The notes beneath the pieces were generated by a model. That model had not been told where the DNA came from and ran no database searches. It was given only the letters and a program-made list of their open reading frames with translations. A stretch of DNA of 64,000 bases from NCBI GenBank assembly GCA_020048985.1, contig JAIFLR010000020.1, forward strand, positions 1 through 64,000. Direction: 5' to 3'. Position numbers and translations under genes: made by a program. This document shows, one piece after another, positions 25,192-32,872 of this stretch (its first letter is position 1; every line of letters begins with the position of its first letter). The stretch is from Halobacteriovorax sp. (GTDB lineage: Bacteria; Bdellovibrionota; Bacteriovoracia; Bacteriovoracales; Bacteriovoracaceae).

Positions 25192-26468
25192 TCCACCGCC
25201 TCTAGAACTACGTAGCCATAAATTTGTTTATAAGTTTTTGTATCTGACTTCGATTCAAATAAGTGCTTCAGAATTGGTATCTCTGAGAGAAGTGGAATAC
25301 CTAACCGGTTCTTGCCAGTAGTTTGAAAACCAATTTGAAAGATTTTCATCGGGACACCAATTTCTAAAAGTGCCGATGATATTTCTTTGCTGCCGCTGAT
25401 CGCTTGGTCAACAGGGCGGGAAAACTCTGTTTCATAGTCGAGTAGCATCTTACCGTATGATTCGGTTAGCTTGGTTTTAATTTTTAGTCCGGCAAATCTC
25501 CAGTCAATCGGGGCGATGACCGTTGCTCCCTGGACACCAATATTCTGGTAGGGGATTTGTGAGCCGATCTCAATCAGTTGTGGTGTATTAAGATTTACCA
25601 CCAACTCAGGTTCTGCAAGTGATGATAGGTCCATTTGAGATTTTTGAAGGAAAACCGCATTTTTGTCTATTAGACTTCTGATTCCATCCGTAAAGAGATC
25701 CGATACCGTCGCTTGAAGTTTGTCTAATCCCAAATGAATCTCTCTTCCGTCCATCCTTTCAAGTTGCACTAGCTTTAACTTTAAGCGGTAGTTTTTGTGA
25801 CGGAGTCTGGAGTCTTGCTGAATAAATGAAACTCTGTAAAAGGTTGCAATATGCTTGAGAAAGTCCGCATTGGTTGTGCCTTCGTAAAAACACAGAATAT
25901 CTAACCAATCTGCCTGACATGTGACCGATGAAAACCCGTTGGCATAAAGTTTTTTATAGACCTGCCCAATGATGTGATTTCTTAGCTTGGGGTCGAGTGT
26001 AATTTTAAAAAATACCTGGTCTTGGAATTGTCCTTTTATTTTTTGTAGATAGAGATAATCCGAAAAATCAGCTAACACACCAGAGGCCGTCATGATCGGG
26101 CCTTTAATATCAATCGTGAGATTTAAATTCTTTAGGGCGTCGGCGAGCTGGAAGGTTTTAAGAAATTTTTGTTTCGACAGAACGTAGATGCTCACCACTT
26201 CTTTACCGGTCTTGGTCCACACGACTAGATCTGTGAAGCCAACTTTTTTGCCTTTAAGAAGTAGTTTTCCGGTTTTTGGAATGAATTTATAGGAAATCAC
26301 CTCGGGATTACCCACCGAGAAGTTCTTCAGGGACGAAAAACTGAGTTCTTTCTGTTCCCCTTTGGCCAAAATCACGTCAGAAGGGGAGACTTGTGCAAAT
26401 GACGCGCCAGGCAGTAGGAAGAACACTTTGACAATAAAGAAGCATCTGGTTAGATTGAGGAGCTTCAA
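25188..26468 (-). CDS. CpaC/RcpA-like Tad secretin
   Basis: After a signal-like segment (CFFIVKVFFLLPGASFAQ), residues about 40-110 match the pilus secretin N-domain (SPSDVILAKGEQKELSFSSL to KTGKEVVSIYVLSK). The C-terminal secretin domain ends in the typical GIPLLSEIPILKHLFESK. It should form the outer-membrane channel for the Flp pilus. The frame stays open to 26738, but that part is only the reverse complement of the H1-like gene. I chose TTG 26468, which leaves a plausible signal peptide and 426 residues; the start is uncertain because no ATG is available. The H1-like gene's promoter overlaps this 5' end. Confidence 0.8.
   Translation of the reverse strand: MKLLNLTRCFFIVKVFFLLPGASFAQVSPSDVILAKGEQKELSFSSLKNFSVGNPEVISYKFIPKTGKLLLKGKKVGFTDLVVWTKTGKEVVSIYVLSKQKFLKTFQLADALKNLNLTIDIKGPIMTASGVLADFSDYLYLQKIKGQFQDQVFFKITLDPKLRNHIIGQVYKKLYANGFSSVTCQADWLDILCFYEGTTNADFLKHIATFYRVSFIQQDSRLRHKNYRLKLKLVQLERMDGREIHLGLDKLQATVSDLFTDGIRSLIDKNAVFLQKSQMDLSSLAEPELVVNLNTPQLIEIGSQIPYQNIGVQGATVIAPIDWRFAGLKIKTKLTESYGKMLLDYETEFSRPVDQAISGSKEISSALLEIGVPMKIFQIGFQTTGKNRLGIPLLSEIPILKHLFESKSDTKTYKQIYGYVVLEAVE
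26428..26456 (+). promoter_or_regulatory. Near-consensus sigma-70 promoter for the H1-like gene
   Basis: A perfect -35 box TTGACA (26428-26433) is followed after exactly 17 bases by TAGATT (26451-26456). Transcription would start near 26463, giving a leader of about 43 bases with a GAGGAG ribosome site. The promoter lies inside the first codons of the opposing secretin gene, so the two could interfere. Confidence 0.6.
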
Positions 26469-26505
26469 ATTTGAAATATTAAGATTATTCCTTGAGGAGA
26501 TATTT

Positions 26506-26733
26506 ATGGCTTCTAGAACCGCAGTAACTGAAAACCGTCGTAAAGCACACCACAGAGCTATGGGAGCAAAAAGAAAAGCTGCTAACCGTAACAAGGGAAC
26601 AACTCCTAAGTTTGCTATCCATGAAGATGGAGCTCCTAAAGCAAAAGCTGCTGCTGCACCTAAAGCTGTTAAAGCTCCTAAGGTTGCAAAAACTGCTGCC
26701 CCTAAAACGACTAAAGCTAAAGCCACTAAGTAA
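26506..26733 (+). CDS. Small basic histone H1-like (Lys/Ala/Pro-rich) protein
   Basis: The product has 75 residues. The N-terminal 40 are basic (MASRTAVTENRRKAHHRAMG then AKRKAANRNKG) and the C-terminal 35 consist of KAxKAAPK-type repeats (APKAVKAPKVAKTAAPKTTK), as in the tails of bacterial histone H1-like and AlgP-like proteins. Such proteins bind DNA non-specifically and can compact the nucleoid; this role is inferred from composition. ATG 26506 is preceded by GAGGAG. It is transcribed against the surrounding Tad genes from a near-consensus promoter. Confidence 0.8.
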   Translation: MASRTAVTENRRKAHHRAMGAKRKAANRNKGTTPKFAIHEDGAPKAKAAAAPKAVKAPKVAKTAAPKTTKAKATK

Positions 26734-26746
26734 TTCATAATCGCTC

Positions 26747-27043
26747 CTATGGGGCCTGAAATATTTTTAGTGATTCAGAAATAAATACACGATCAACGGA
26801 GACTATTAAAAGGTCTCCGTTGTTGTTTAAGCACAGATCTAATTTTCCTTTTTCCTTTAACTCATCACAATTCGTAATCCGCTTTAAATCAATAAGGTCC
26901 TCAGGTATTTGATAACTCTCGATGAAGATGTCTTTTACTATTTGAGCTCGTGAAGGCTCCTCCTCATAATAGACCTGAATGGGTGCGGCCATCGCCGCAG
27001 ATGTCCAGCAAGCGAGTGCTATAAAGTTAATAACGAATTTCAT
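26747..27043 (-). CDS. Small secreted protein in the Tad locus, unknown function
   Basis: A signal peptide (MKFVINFIALACWTSAAMA) precedes about 80 residues with two cysteines (NCDELKEKGKLDLCL) that could form a disulfide loop. The middle part (SYQIPEDLIDLKRITNC) has no recognised motif. Its start overlaps the end of the preceding leftward gene by 17 bases, so it is translated with the Tad genes. A role in pilus assembly or quality control is possible from context only. Confidence 0.6.
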   Translation of the reverse strand: MKFVINFIALACWTSAAMAAPIQVYYEEEPSRAQIVKDIFIESYQIPEDLIDLKRITNCDELKEKGKLDLCLNNNGDLLIVSVDRVFISESLKIFQAP

Positions 27044-27455
27044 GTTCTACTCCTCTGGAGAATGGGGCAAATGTGAGCGTTTTTAGAAACGGTACAATTT
27101 CCCAAGTCTCATATTTTAAGAGGGCCTCAGCTTCAGTCTCTTTAACTAAAACCGTAAAGCGCCCCTCAGGTTCTTGTGGAGATGTTTCTAACATTGCCTC
27201 AACCCGCTTTCTTCCATCTCGGTGCAAAAGTAGAACCTTTTTTCCAGATTGAAATGGAGTGAGTAATTCTGCACGTACCTGTATTTCGACCCATCCTTCA
27301 GGTACGGAGGAGGTTGTCCCTTCCTTTATTTCACTTCCGGAAAAAAGGACAAAAAAGAAGATATTTGAAAGGACAATGGCAACGCCAAGTTTCATCCACC
27401 AGAGCTTAGTCTTGGTATCTTTTTTCAAGATAGTGCCAGCGATTTTGGAAATCAT
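27027..27455 (-). CDS. Single-pass membrane protein in the Tad locus (possible CpaB/RcpC counterpart)
   Basis: One N-terminal transmembrane helix (LGVAIVLSNIFFFVLFSG) follows a short basic cytoplasmic tail, and about 100 periplasmic residues follow. The sequence has paired beta-like segments (EGWVEIQVRAELLTPF, SGKKVLLLHRDGRKRVEAML) reminiscent of the periplasmic part of CpaB, but without a clear SAF domain. In Tad loci, CpaB links to the secretin, and this gene lies just upstream of the secretin in the operon. The assignment is by position and topology. Confidence 0.5.
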   Translation of the reverse strand: MISKIAGTILKKDTKTKLWWMKLGVAIVLSNIFFFVLFSGSEIKEGTTSSVPEGWVEIQVRAELLTPFQSGKKVLLLHRDGRKRVEAMLETSPQEPEGRFTVLVKETEAEALLKYETWEIVPFLKTLTFAPFSRGVEHEIRY

Positions 27456-27672
27456 TTAAGTGGTCCTTAGTTTTGTGGTCGTAAAGTTTATTTAGTAAAA
27501 AAAGTCCGAAAAATAGTGAGCTTGCGGCCATCAGCGTGATGATAAATGGGAGGATAACGTCGCCCCTTTCTCCTCTGCCTGGAAAATTATCTTGGGTGAA
27601 ATCCTTTCGAATTGTGAGGCATCTACCTTGAGAGTTAATAAGTAGGGTTTTTCCAAGTAGAAATAAGTCCAT
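27406..27672 (-). CDS. Pseudopilin-like small membrane protein overlapping its neighbour
   Basis: The product has 88 residues with one hydrophobic segment (VILPFIITLMAASSLFFGLF) preceded by RGERGD, resembling the Gly-terminated leader of class IVb prepilins. ATG 27672 has a good AAGGA site six bases upstream, but it forces a 141-base overlap with the end of the TadE-like gene. No other ATG, GTG or TTG occurs before the hydrophobic segment. It also overlaps the following gene by 50 bases. Either the overlap is real, which is unusual, or a rare start codon near the membrane segment is used. Confidence 0.5.
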   Translation of the reverse strand: MDLFLLGKTLLINSQGRCLTIRKDFTQDNFPGRGERGDVILPFIITLMAASSLFFGLFLLNKLYDHKTKDHLNDFQNRWHYLEKRYQD

Positions 27673-28130
27673 GTGCTTTTCCTTAAGAGGGCAACGTCAT
27701 CGATGCCTCTTTTGTATTGGGCTCCTTTGAGCTCAAAGGGTGTTAGGGCCATCTGGGGATCCAGGGGGCATGCCTTCTTTCTAAGCTCAAATATTTTTGT
27801 CATGTAGGTCATTAGACTTACTTGCTGAATGGTTTTCAGTGCTCTTTTTAATTTATCGGCCTCTAAAGCGGCTCCTTGAAGACCAGGGATGAAAGCTGCT
27901 ACGACCTGTGCTTTAGAGATATTTTTAAGGGCCCAATTGGTACGGCCCATGAGCTTCATATAGTTGTTTAACTCGCCCTTGCTCTCTTTTACGCACAAAA
28001 AGAGATTGGTGCGTTTTTTCATAGATAAAAAGTTTCGCTGAAGTTCCAGCCCAGAAAGGGTTAAGAGACCGCTCAATACAACCAGGATCAAAACGCAGAA
28101 CAAAATCGCTTCACCTCTTTGATTGTTCAT
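27531..28130 (-). CDS. TadE/TadG-like pseudopilin
   Basis: The N-terminus QRGEAILFCVLILVVLSGLL has the short positively charged leader, Gly-Glu and long hydrophobic helix of TadE-like minor pilins, followed by an extracytoplasmic domain of about 165 residues with a Cys pair (LCVKES and KKACPLD). It overlaps the upstream gene by four bases (ATGA). TadE-like proteins prime or decorate Flp pili; here the assignment depends on topology and location. Confidence 0.6.
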   Translation of the reverse strand: MNNQRGEAILFCVLILVVLSGLLTLSGLELQRNFLSMKKRTNLFLCVKESKGELNNYMKLMGRTNWALKNISKAQVVAAFIPGLQGAALEADKLKRALKTIQQVSLMTYMTKIFELRKKACPLDPQMALTPFELKGAQYKRGIDDVALLRKSTWTYFYLEKPYLLTLKVDASQFERISPKIIFQAEEKGATLSSHLSSR

Positions 28131-28405
28131 AATTTGCCTTGGAGTGGGAGAACAAATTTATGTGTCTTTAAATTCGGTAGTCGTTTCCAGCTAATTCTTT
28201 TGTGTTTGCGAACCACGTATAATTTGCACCCAGCGTCCACTCCAAGTGAGTGCTCCTTTGGGTGGTGGAGTAGAGCGCCAGTCTGCAGCTCCACTCCTTT
28301 GAGCCAGGCCTTTTGGCGGCAAACAGTGGCCTGATGAAAGGCCACTGCTTCGATCATTACGGTCACCATTAAAGTGAGGGCCATGACCCAGGCAATAAAG
28401 TTCAC
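28127..28405 (-). CDS. Small pilin-like membrane protein in the Tad locus
   Basis: The product is 92 residues with an N-terminal hydrophobic helix (IAWVMALTLMVTVMIEAVAF) and a basic, cysteine-containing C-terminal part (VCRQKAW, GCKLYVVRKHKR). It starts with GTG at 28405, which overlaps the stop of the Flp pilin gene. It lacks a clear Gly cleavage site, so it is probably not a processed major pilin; a minor component is likely. Confidence 0.55.
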   Translation of the reverse strand: MNFIAWVMALTLMVTVMIEAVAFHQATVCRQKAWLKGVELQTGALLHHPKEHSLGVDAGCKLYVVRKHKRISWKRLPNLKTHKFVLPLQGKL

Positions 28406-28584
28406 CGTTTGCTGGAAGTAACTTTGATTTCTTCGGTCACTCTTTGTTTCATTTCTGAAATACGTTCTTTGATAACCCCACCAAATTGATTAACCACCGT
28501 TAAGCAACATATGCCGATGAGGCTCGAGATGATGACGTACTCCATGATTCCCTGGCCTTTTTGGTTCCTGACTAGCTTTTTCAT
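28402..28584 (-). CDS. flp: Flp-type pilin (class IVb prepilin)
   Basis: From ATG 28584 the product is MKKLVRNQKG followed by QGIMEYVIISSLIGI. This is the Flp prepilin pattern: a short basic leader, a Gly cleavage site and Glu-Tyr at mature positions 5-6. The total is 60 residues, typical of Flp. AGGAGG lies just upstream of ATG 28584, whereas an ORF start at 28638 adds an irrelevant leader. It is the first gene of the leftward Tad operon and encodes the likely major pilus subunit. A prepilin peptidase is not in the window. Confidence 0.85.
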   Translation of the reverse strand: MKKLVRNQKGQGIMEYVIISSLIGICCLTVVNQFGGVIKERISEMKQRVTEEIKVTSSKR

Positions 28585-28718
28585 TTGTGCCTCCTTGTGG
28601 CTGATCAGGGTTTTAGGCTTGGGAAGAGGAATTTTCACTAAAAAGGGAGAGTAGCCGAGTGATTTGTTCAGGATTGAAATGTTTTGCTCAAAATGACGTA
28701 AGACCCTAAAATAATGAC

Positions 28719-29318
28719 ATGGAAGAAAATAATAAAGTCATCGTTTTTGAAAAAAAAGAAATTATCCTCATTCTTATCTTTGTGGTTGTTCTGATCATCA
28801 CAAGTTTCACGCTGGGGATTCGTTTAGGGAAAAAGCTCACGCTTGATGAAGCCGGGATTAAAGATGTTGATCAAAAAACAGTGGAGCTAAAGTCTGGCTT
28901 GGAAGAAGATGTTGAAAAAACAGTCGAGGAAGATTCTAAACTTACTGATGAAGAAAAATTAAAAACGTTGATGGATGAATCAAAGACTCGTTTGTCTAAT
29001 GAGCTTGAGAAATTTTCGACAGAAGATAAGACTGAGGCCAACCAGAGTGTTGCTCCACAGACTACGAGTGCTATGAGTGGTAAATACACTATCCAGTTAG
29101 GTTCTTACCCAACTGTGGAAGAGGCCAAGCAGTTTGCTGAAGGTTTTACAGTGAGAGGTTATAGCCCGATCATTAATGAAACAAAGCTTGAAGGCAAAGG
29201 AAACTGGTACCGGGTAAGTCTAGGACTATTTGGAACAGTAGAGGAAGCTAAAGCGTATATCAAAAATGAGCAAAGTTTATTTTCAGGTCAAGACTACGTC
29301 ATCACAGAGCTGAAATAA
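28719..29318 (+). CDS. Membrane-anchored SPOR-domain protein
   Basis: An N-terminal transmembrane helix (IILILIFVVVLIITSFTLG) is followed by a highly acidic, helical linker of about 85 residues and a C-terminal SPOR domain (YTIQLGSYPTVEEAKQFAEG to WYRVSLGLFGTVEEAKAYI). SPOR domains bind denuded peptidoglycan, usually at the division septum, so a role in division or cell-wall remodelling is likely. Divergent from the flp operon, with 134 bases between starts. Confidence 0.85.
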   Translation: MEENNKVIVFEKKEIILILIFVVVLIITSFTLGIRLGKKLTLDEAGIKDVDQKTVELKSGLEEDVEKTVEEDSKLTDEEKLKTLMDESKTRLSNELEKFSTEDKTEANQSVAPQTTSAMSGKYTIQLGSYPTVEEAKQFAEGFTVRGYSPIINETKLEGKGNWYRVSLGLFGTVEEAKAYIKNEQSLFSGQDYVITELK

Positions 29319-29319
29319 T

Positions 29320-30090
29320 TTAAAAGAATACGCCCATCTCAAACGCCAGTGAAAGCCAGCCAATCGCAAACGATCTATCACCCTTGCTTTCAGTTCCAAC
29401 TGCATCGCGAGTCACGGTTGCAAGATTGTAGGAAAGTTTACCACCGTAAAAGTATTTAGAGCCATTTCGTTTATGGATGCCGTAGTTTGTCGTAAGCCCG
29501 TAACCCATGTACTTCTGTTTTGTATAAGTCTCATCCATCGTGAGATAATTGGCAAACACGTCCACGCTCTCAAAGACATCTTCAGTGGGATAGAAATCCA
29601 TCAATAACTTAAAACGGTAGCCAACACCAATTCCTCCCGCGAGAATATTGGTTTTTACGTTGTTTGGTCGTTGAGTTTGAGACTCATCGTTGGCGTTATC
29701 ACCAGCTTCCGGAGTCTGATTCTGTGTGATTGAATCAAAGAAAGTTCTGTGCTGGAAGAACTGGGCCCCGTACCAGATGCGGTTGTATTTGGTGGACCGG
29801 TGCATGTAATTAAATTCAACGCCTAAGATATCATTGAAATGTTCGTAGTCTGAAGAAACGTGGCCCGCAAGTGCAAACCTGTCGCTGTCTGTTCCTGTGT
29901 ATTTTCTTTGATCTTTAATGCCGAGATCGCTATTAAAATCATAGATCATACTCTCGTCACGTAGATATTTTTCAGGCTTTTTTATTAGAACTTCTTGAGT
30001 CTCAGGATTCTTCTCTTCCTCGCTTAGCTCCAGTGGATGAAGTGCGAAAACATTTTGTGAGAACAAAAGTATAAGTAATAAGTATTTCAT
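29320..30090 (-). CDS. Outer-membrane beta-barrel protein, unknown function
   Basis: A signal peptide (MKYLLLILLFSQNVFA) precedes a charged stretch (LSEEEKNPETQ) and then beta-strand-like alternation with many Tyr, Phe and Gly, ending in the aromatic SLAFEMGVFF. About eight to ten strands fit the 256 residues. It follows the TolC-family gene by three bases, suggesting that it works with it or shares regulation. No known family is recognised. Confidence 0.65.
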   Translation of the reverse strand: MKYLLLILLFSQNVFALHPLELSEEEKNPETQEVLIKKPEKYLRDESMIYDFNSDLGIKDQRKYTGTDSDRFALAGHVSSDYEHFNDILGVEFNYMHRSTKYNRIWYGAQFFQHRTFFDSITQNQTPEAGDNANDESQTQRPNNVKTNILAGGIGVGYRFKLLMDFYPTEDVFESVDVFANYLTMDETYTKQKYMGYGLTTNYGIHKRNGSKYFYGGKLSYNLATVTRDAVGTESKGDRSFAIGWLSLAFEMGVFF

Positions 30091-30093
30091 AAA

Positions 30094-31596
30094 TTACCTT
30101 GTCGCCAATGATTCGAAGTTTTCGCCAGGCAAATCTTCCAATCCCATAAAGTCAGCTAACTCTAGTTTTTTCACTAAATGATCAAATTTTACGTTCTCGG
30201 AATTAACCTGAGAATTAACGAGGTTATCGATTGCAAGCTTTATATCGGCGTAGGTCGTTCTACCAGCGATATAGTTGTCTAGTGCCGAATCATAGTTACT
30301 CTGGGCGTTTTTGCTCTGAAATTGAGCAATTTCAACTTTTTGTTCCTGATAGCGAGCAGTTTTATAAATAGTTCGAACTTTCACTTCCAGTTCACGGCGC
30401 GTATTAAAGAAATTAATCTCGGTGATTCTTTTTGAAAGATAGCTCTGTTGATTTACGCGCGTGTTGAAAAAACCGCCCTCACCAATAAGAGTCCAACGCA
30501 TATTGATTGAGGCAACTAACTCAACGTTACGGTTACCATCTGTCGTTTCAAAATTCCAGGTTGTCCCCGCAGGATCAAAACCTGTCTGATAGGTTCCGAG
30601 ATTAAAAGCAAACTTAGGAAGGGGAAGGTTATCTTTGAGGGTCTTTTCGTAGGTTCTTGAGGCGACGTCATAAGCCACTTTCGCATCTCTGAAGGGTTGA
30701 CTGGATTCCTGAGCAGACTTAAGAGCTTCATCCATGGATGTGCTAATCGTTACATATTTAAGTTGTTCGTAGGATCTATATGAAGTCTGGTACTCATCTC
30801 CCAGGAGGTTTGCAATTTTCTCTTCTTCGAGACCAACTTCAAATTGCGCCTGTTGGTATTCAGTTTGAGAGCGAAGGTATTCTGAGCGAGTTTGGTAATA
30901 TTCTTGGGTCTTAATTTTTCTAAGTTGGAGCTTCTCTCTGGCCAAACGGTGGATGAAAGAGGTTTGGCGAAGCTGCTCTTGTTTGATACGAAGAATTTCT
31001 TTAAAACGAATAAGATTAAAATATTGGTTAATAAGTGAAAACTTTAAACGTCTGTGGGACTCAGTTAATTGCTGAGTACCGCGATTAAGCACTTGTTTAT
31101 CATTTAAATATTGAAGATAGTCTCGGCCCCAGTTAAAAAGTGTGTACTCATCAAAAACCACTCCCAAACTTCCGGTGGGTGCTTTTTGTGCGCCCATTCC
31201 TGGAAAGTCCTGAGAAGACTCATGAAAGCGATCGATTCGGTGATTAGAAGTTTGCAGCTCCAAACCAACTGTAGGAAACCAGAACTTCTGAAAGATATCA
31301 GTTTTTGATAGGTCTAATTGTTCACGTTGTTGCGCTCTGATTTGTTCTAAGGGGTTTCTTCTGAAGCCTTCTTCAATCACAGATCTCAGGTCCAGGACAC
31401 GGCCCTGCTTATCTTGATCTTTGTCATTACCGGCCTGGGGACGTGAAACACTCCAACGGGACTTTTTAACAGTGGTTGAAGACTCAGTGCTCGAACTTGC
31501 ATCAGTACTTATGGATGATTCTAGAAAATTTAAATCCTCATCTTGGGCATAGGCCCCAGTGGCCAATATAAATGAGATTAAAACGGCTTTAAGCAA
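30094..31596 (-). CDS. TolC-family outer-membrane channel (OEP)
   Basis: The signal peptide (MLKAVLISFILATGAYA) is followed by a Ser/Thr-rich linker and two copies of the long coiled-coil outer-membrane efflux module (for example LRRSEYLRSQTEYQQAQFEV-like heptads around residues 240-260 and YDSALDNYIAGRTTYADIKL near 440). TolC-type trimers form the exit duct for RND efflux or type I secretion. No inner-membrane partner is next to it. The Ser/Thr-rich region at residues 28-45 (STDASSSTESSTT) is unusual. Length is 500 residues. Confidence 0.85.
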   Translation of the reverse strand: MLKAVLISFILATGAYAQDEDLNFLESSISTDASSSTESSTTVKKSRWSVSRPQAGNDKDQDKQGRVLDLRSVIEEGFRRNPLEQIRAQQREQLDLSKTDIFQKFWFPTVGLELQTSNHRIDRFHESSQDFPGMGAQKAPTGSLGVVFDEYTLFNWGRDYLQYLNDKQVLNRGTQQLTESHRRLKFSLINQYFNLIRFKEILRIKQEQLRQTSFIHRLAREKLQLRKIKTQEYYQTRSEYLRSQTEYQQAQFEVGLEEEKIANLLGDEYQTSYRSYEQLKYVTISTSMDEALKSAQESSQPFRDAKVAYDVASRTYEKTLKDNLPLPKFAFNLGTYQTGFDPAGTTWNFETTDGNRNVELVASINMRWTLIGEGGFFNTRVNQQSYLSKRITEINFFNTRRELEVKVRTIYKTARYQEQKVEIAQFQSKNAQSNYDSALDNYIAGRTTYADIKLAIDNLVNSQVNSENVKFDHLVKKLELADFMGLEDLPGENFESLATR

Positions 31597-31671
31597 AGCT
31601 CATCTCCCGCAAAATTATGTGTGTGCGGGAAAAAGTGTAACATTATTAAAACTGAGAAGTAAAATCAGTTA

Positions 31672-32016
31672 TTAGAGAGAAATGCCTGGGCAGCCCGAGC
31701 GGACAATATTTTCTTCGGTGGTTTCTATGTTTAAATTCGTCAGATGAAGTTCGTTTTTGACCTTTACCTGATTGGAAAGCAGTCGATTATGGACACTCAT
31801 TTGCGCCTTAGGGCTTTTCTTGATGAGGTCACGATTTCGCTGGAGAAGGGCGTTCAGTCGTTGCTGTATTTTAACTTTATCTGATCTTTCTCTAAGCATT
31901 TCCTTGCAACGTAAGCTAAGAGACGGTTTTGTGATGGCATCTTGCATCAGATACTCATCCTGAGCATGACTTACATTTACTAGCGCCAAAAGAATGACAG
32001 TTATAATAAGTTTCAT
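31672..32016 (-). CDS. Small secreted helical protein, unknown function
   Basis: A signal peptide (MKLIITVILLALVNVSHA) is followed by about 95 residues that look mainly helical and basic (RCKEMLRERSDKVKIQQRLN), with two cysteines (LRCKE and SGCPG) near the two ends that could pair. It is divergent from kdsB and upstream of the TolC operon with a 75-base gap. No family recognised. Confidence 0.55.
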   Translation of the reverse strand: MKLIITVILLALVNVSHAQDEYLMQDAITKPSLSLRCKEMLRERSDKVKIQQRLNALLQRNRDLIKKSPKAQMSVHNRLLSNQVKVKNELHLTNLNIETTEENIVRSGCPGISL

Positions 32017-32134
32017 TTAGAAAGTTTAGCATGAGGCCCGGTTAACGCAAAGTTGAAATACACTCAAATGGTTGTCGTAGCTGGAGTTTTTGTGTAATTT
32101 GAGGGGTCATTTAAATTCTTCAGGCTAAATATCT

Positions 32135-32872
32135 ATGGCATCAGTCGTTGTCCTTATTCCGGCACGTTTTGGATCTTCAAGATTCCCAGGTAAACCACTC
32201 GCTAAAATCGCTGGTCGCTCCATGATCGAGCGGGTTTATACAAATTGCAAGGCGGCTGGTTTTAAAACTGCCGTCGTCACAGATAACGATGAAATTGAGG
32301 CCCATGTAAAATCTTTCGCTGGAGTTGTTCTTCGGGTTGATGATGATGTGCCTTCAGGCTCAGAAAGAATTGCTCTGGCCTACCAAAGATTTTTTCAAGA
32401 CGCGAAAGCTGATCTTGTGATCAACGTTCAAGGCGATGAGCCCTTGCTTAAGGGTGACGTTTTGAAAGAACTCGCGGCTTTTCATTTAAAAAGCTCTTAC
32501 GCCATTGCCACACTTTTACGTGAACGAAAGTCCGGTGAAGAGGATTTCAAAAATCCCAACGTTGTTAAAGCAATATGGGCCGAGAAAACCAAGCAGTGTT
32601 TATACTTTTCGCGCCAGTCGCTTCCTTACGACCGTGATGGAGGAAAGGATTATAGCTGGTATCAGCACATTGGTGTTTATAGCTATCGTCCAGAGGCACT
32701 TCTGTCATTTGTGAAGTTACCGATGTCCAAGCTTGAAGATCTTGAGAAATTAGAGCAGCTGCGAGCACTTGAGAATGGTTACTCCTTGGGAGCAGTTCTC
32801 ACGACTCAGAAATTGATAGGAGTTGATGTGCCAGAAGATATTATTAAAGTTGAAGGAGCCCTAGGTGAGTAA
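32135..32872 (+). CDS. kdsB: 3-deoxy-manno-octulosonate cytidylyltransferase (CMP-Kdo synthetase)
   Basis: KdsB activates Kdo with CTP to give CMP-Kdo for lipid A core synthesis in the cytoplasm. The N-terminal signature VVLIPARFGSSRFPGKPLAK, the NVQGDEPLL motif and the QHIGVYSYRPEALL segment are diagnostic. Length (245 residues) is standard. The end overlaps the GTG start of pyrG by eight bases, so the enzyme and its CTP source are translationally coupled. Confidence 0.95.
   Translation: MASVVVLIPARFGSSRFPGKPLAKIAGRSMIERVYTNCKAAGFKTAVVTDNDEIEAHVKSFAGVVLRVDDDVPSGSERIALAYQRFFQDAKADLVINVQGDEPLLKGDVLKELAAFHLKSSYAIATLLRERKSGEEDFKNPNVVKAIWAEKTKQCLYFSRQSLPYDRDGGKDYSWYQHIGVYSYRPEALLSFVKLPMSKLEDLEKLEQLRALENGYSLGAVLTTQKLIGVDVPEDIIKVEGALGE

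Noticed and set aside
26362-26505. Longer start for the H1-like protein
   Set aside because: The added residues are antisense to the secretin, the promoter TTGACA lies downstream of that start, and GAGGAG precedes ATG 26506.
26469-26738. Extra 90 N-terminal codons of the secretin (Ala/Leu/Gly-rich, membrane-like)
   Set aside because: This is the reverse complement of the Lys/Ala-rich H1-like gene. It has no secretin similarity, and a signal-like segment occurs after TTG 26468.
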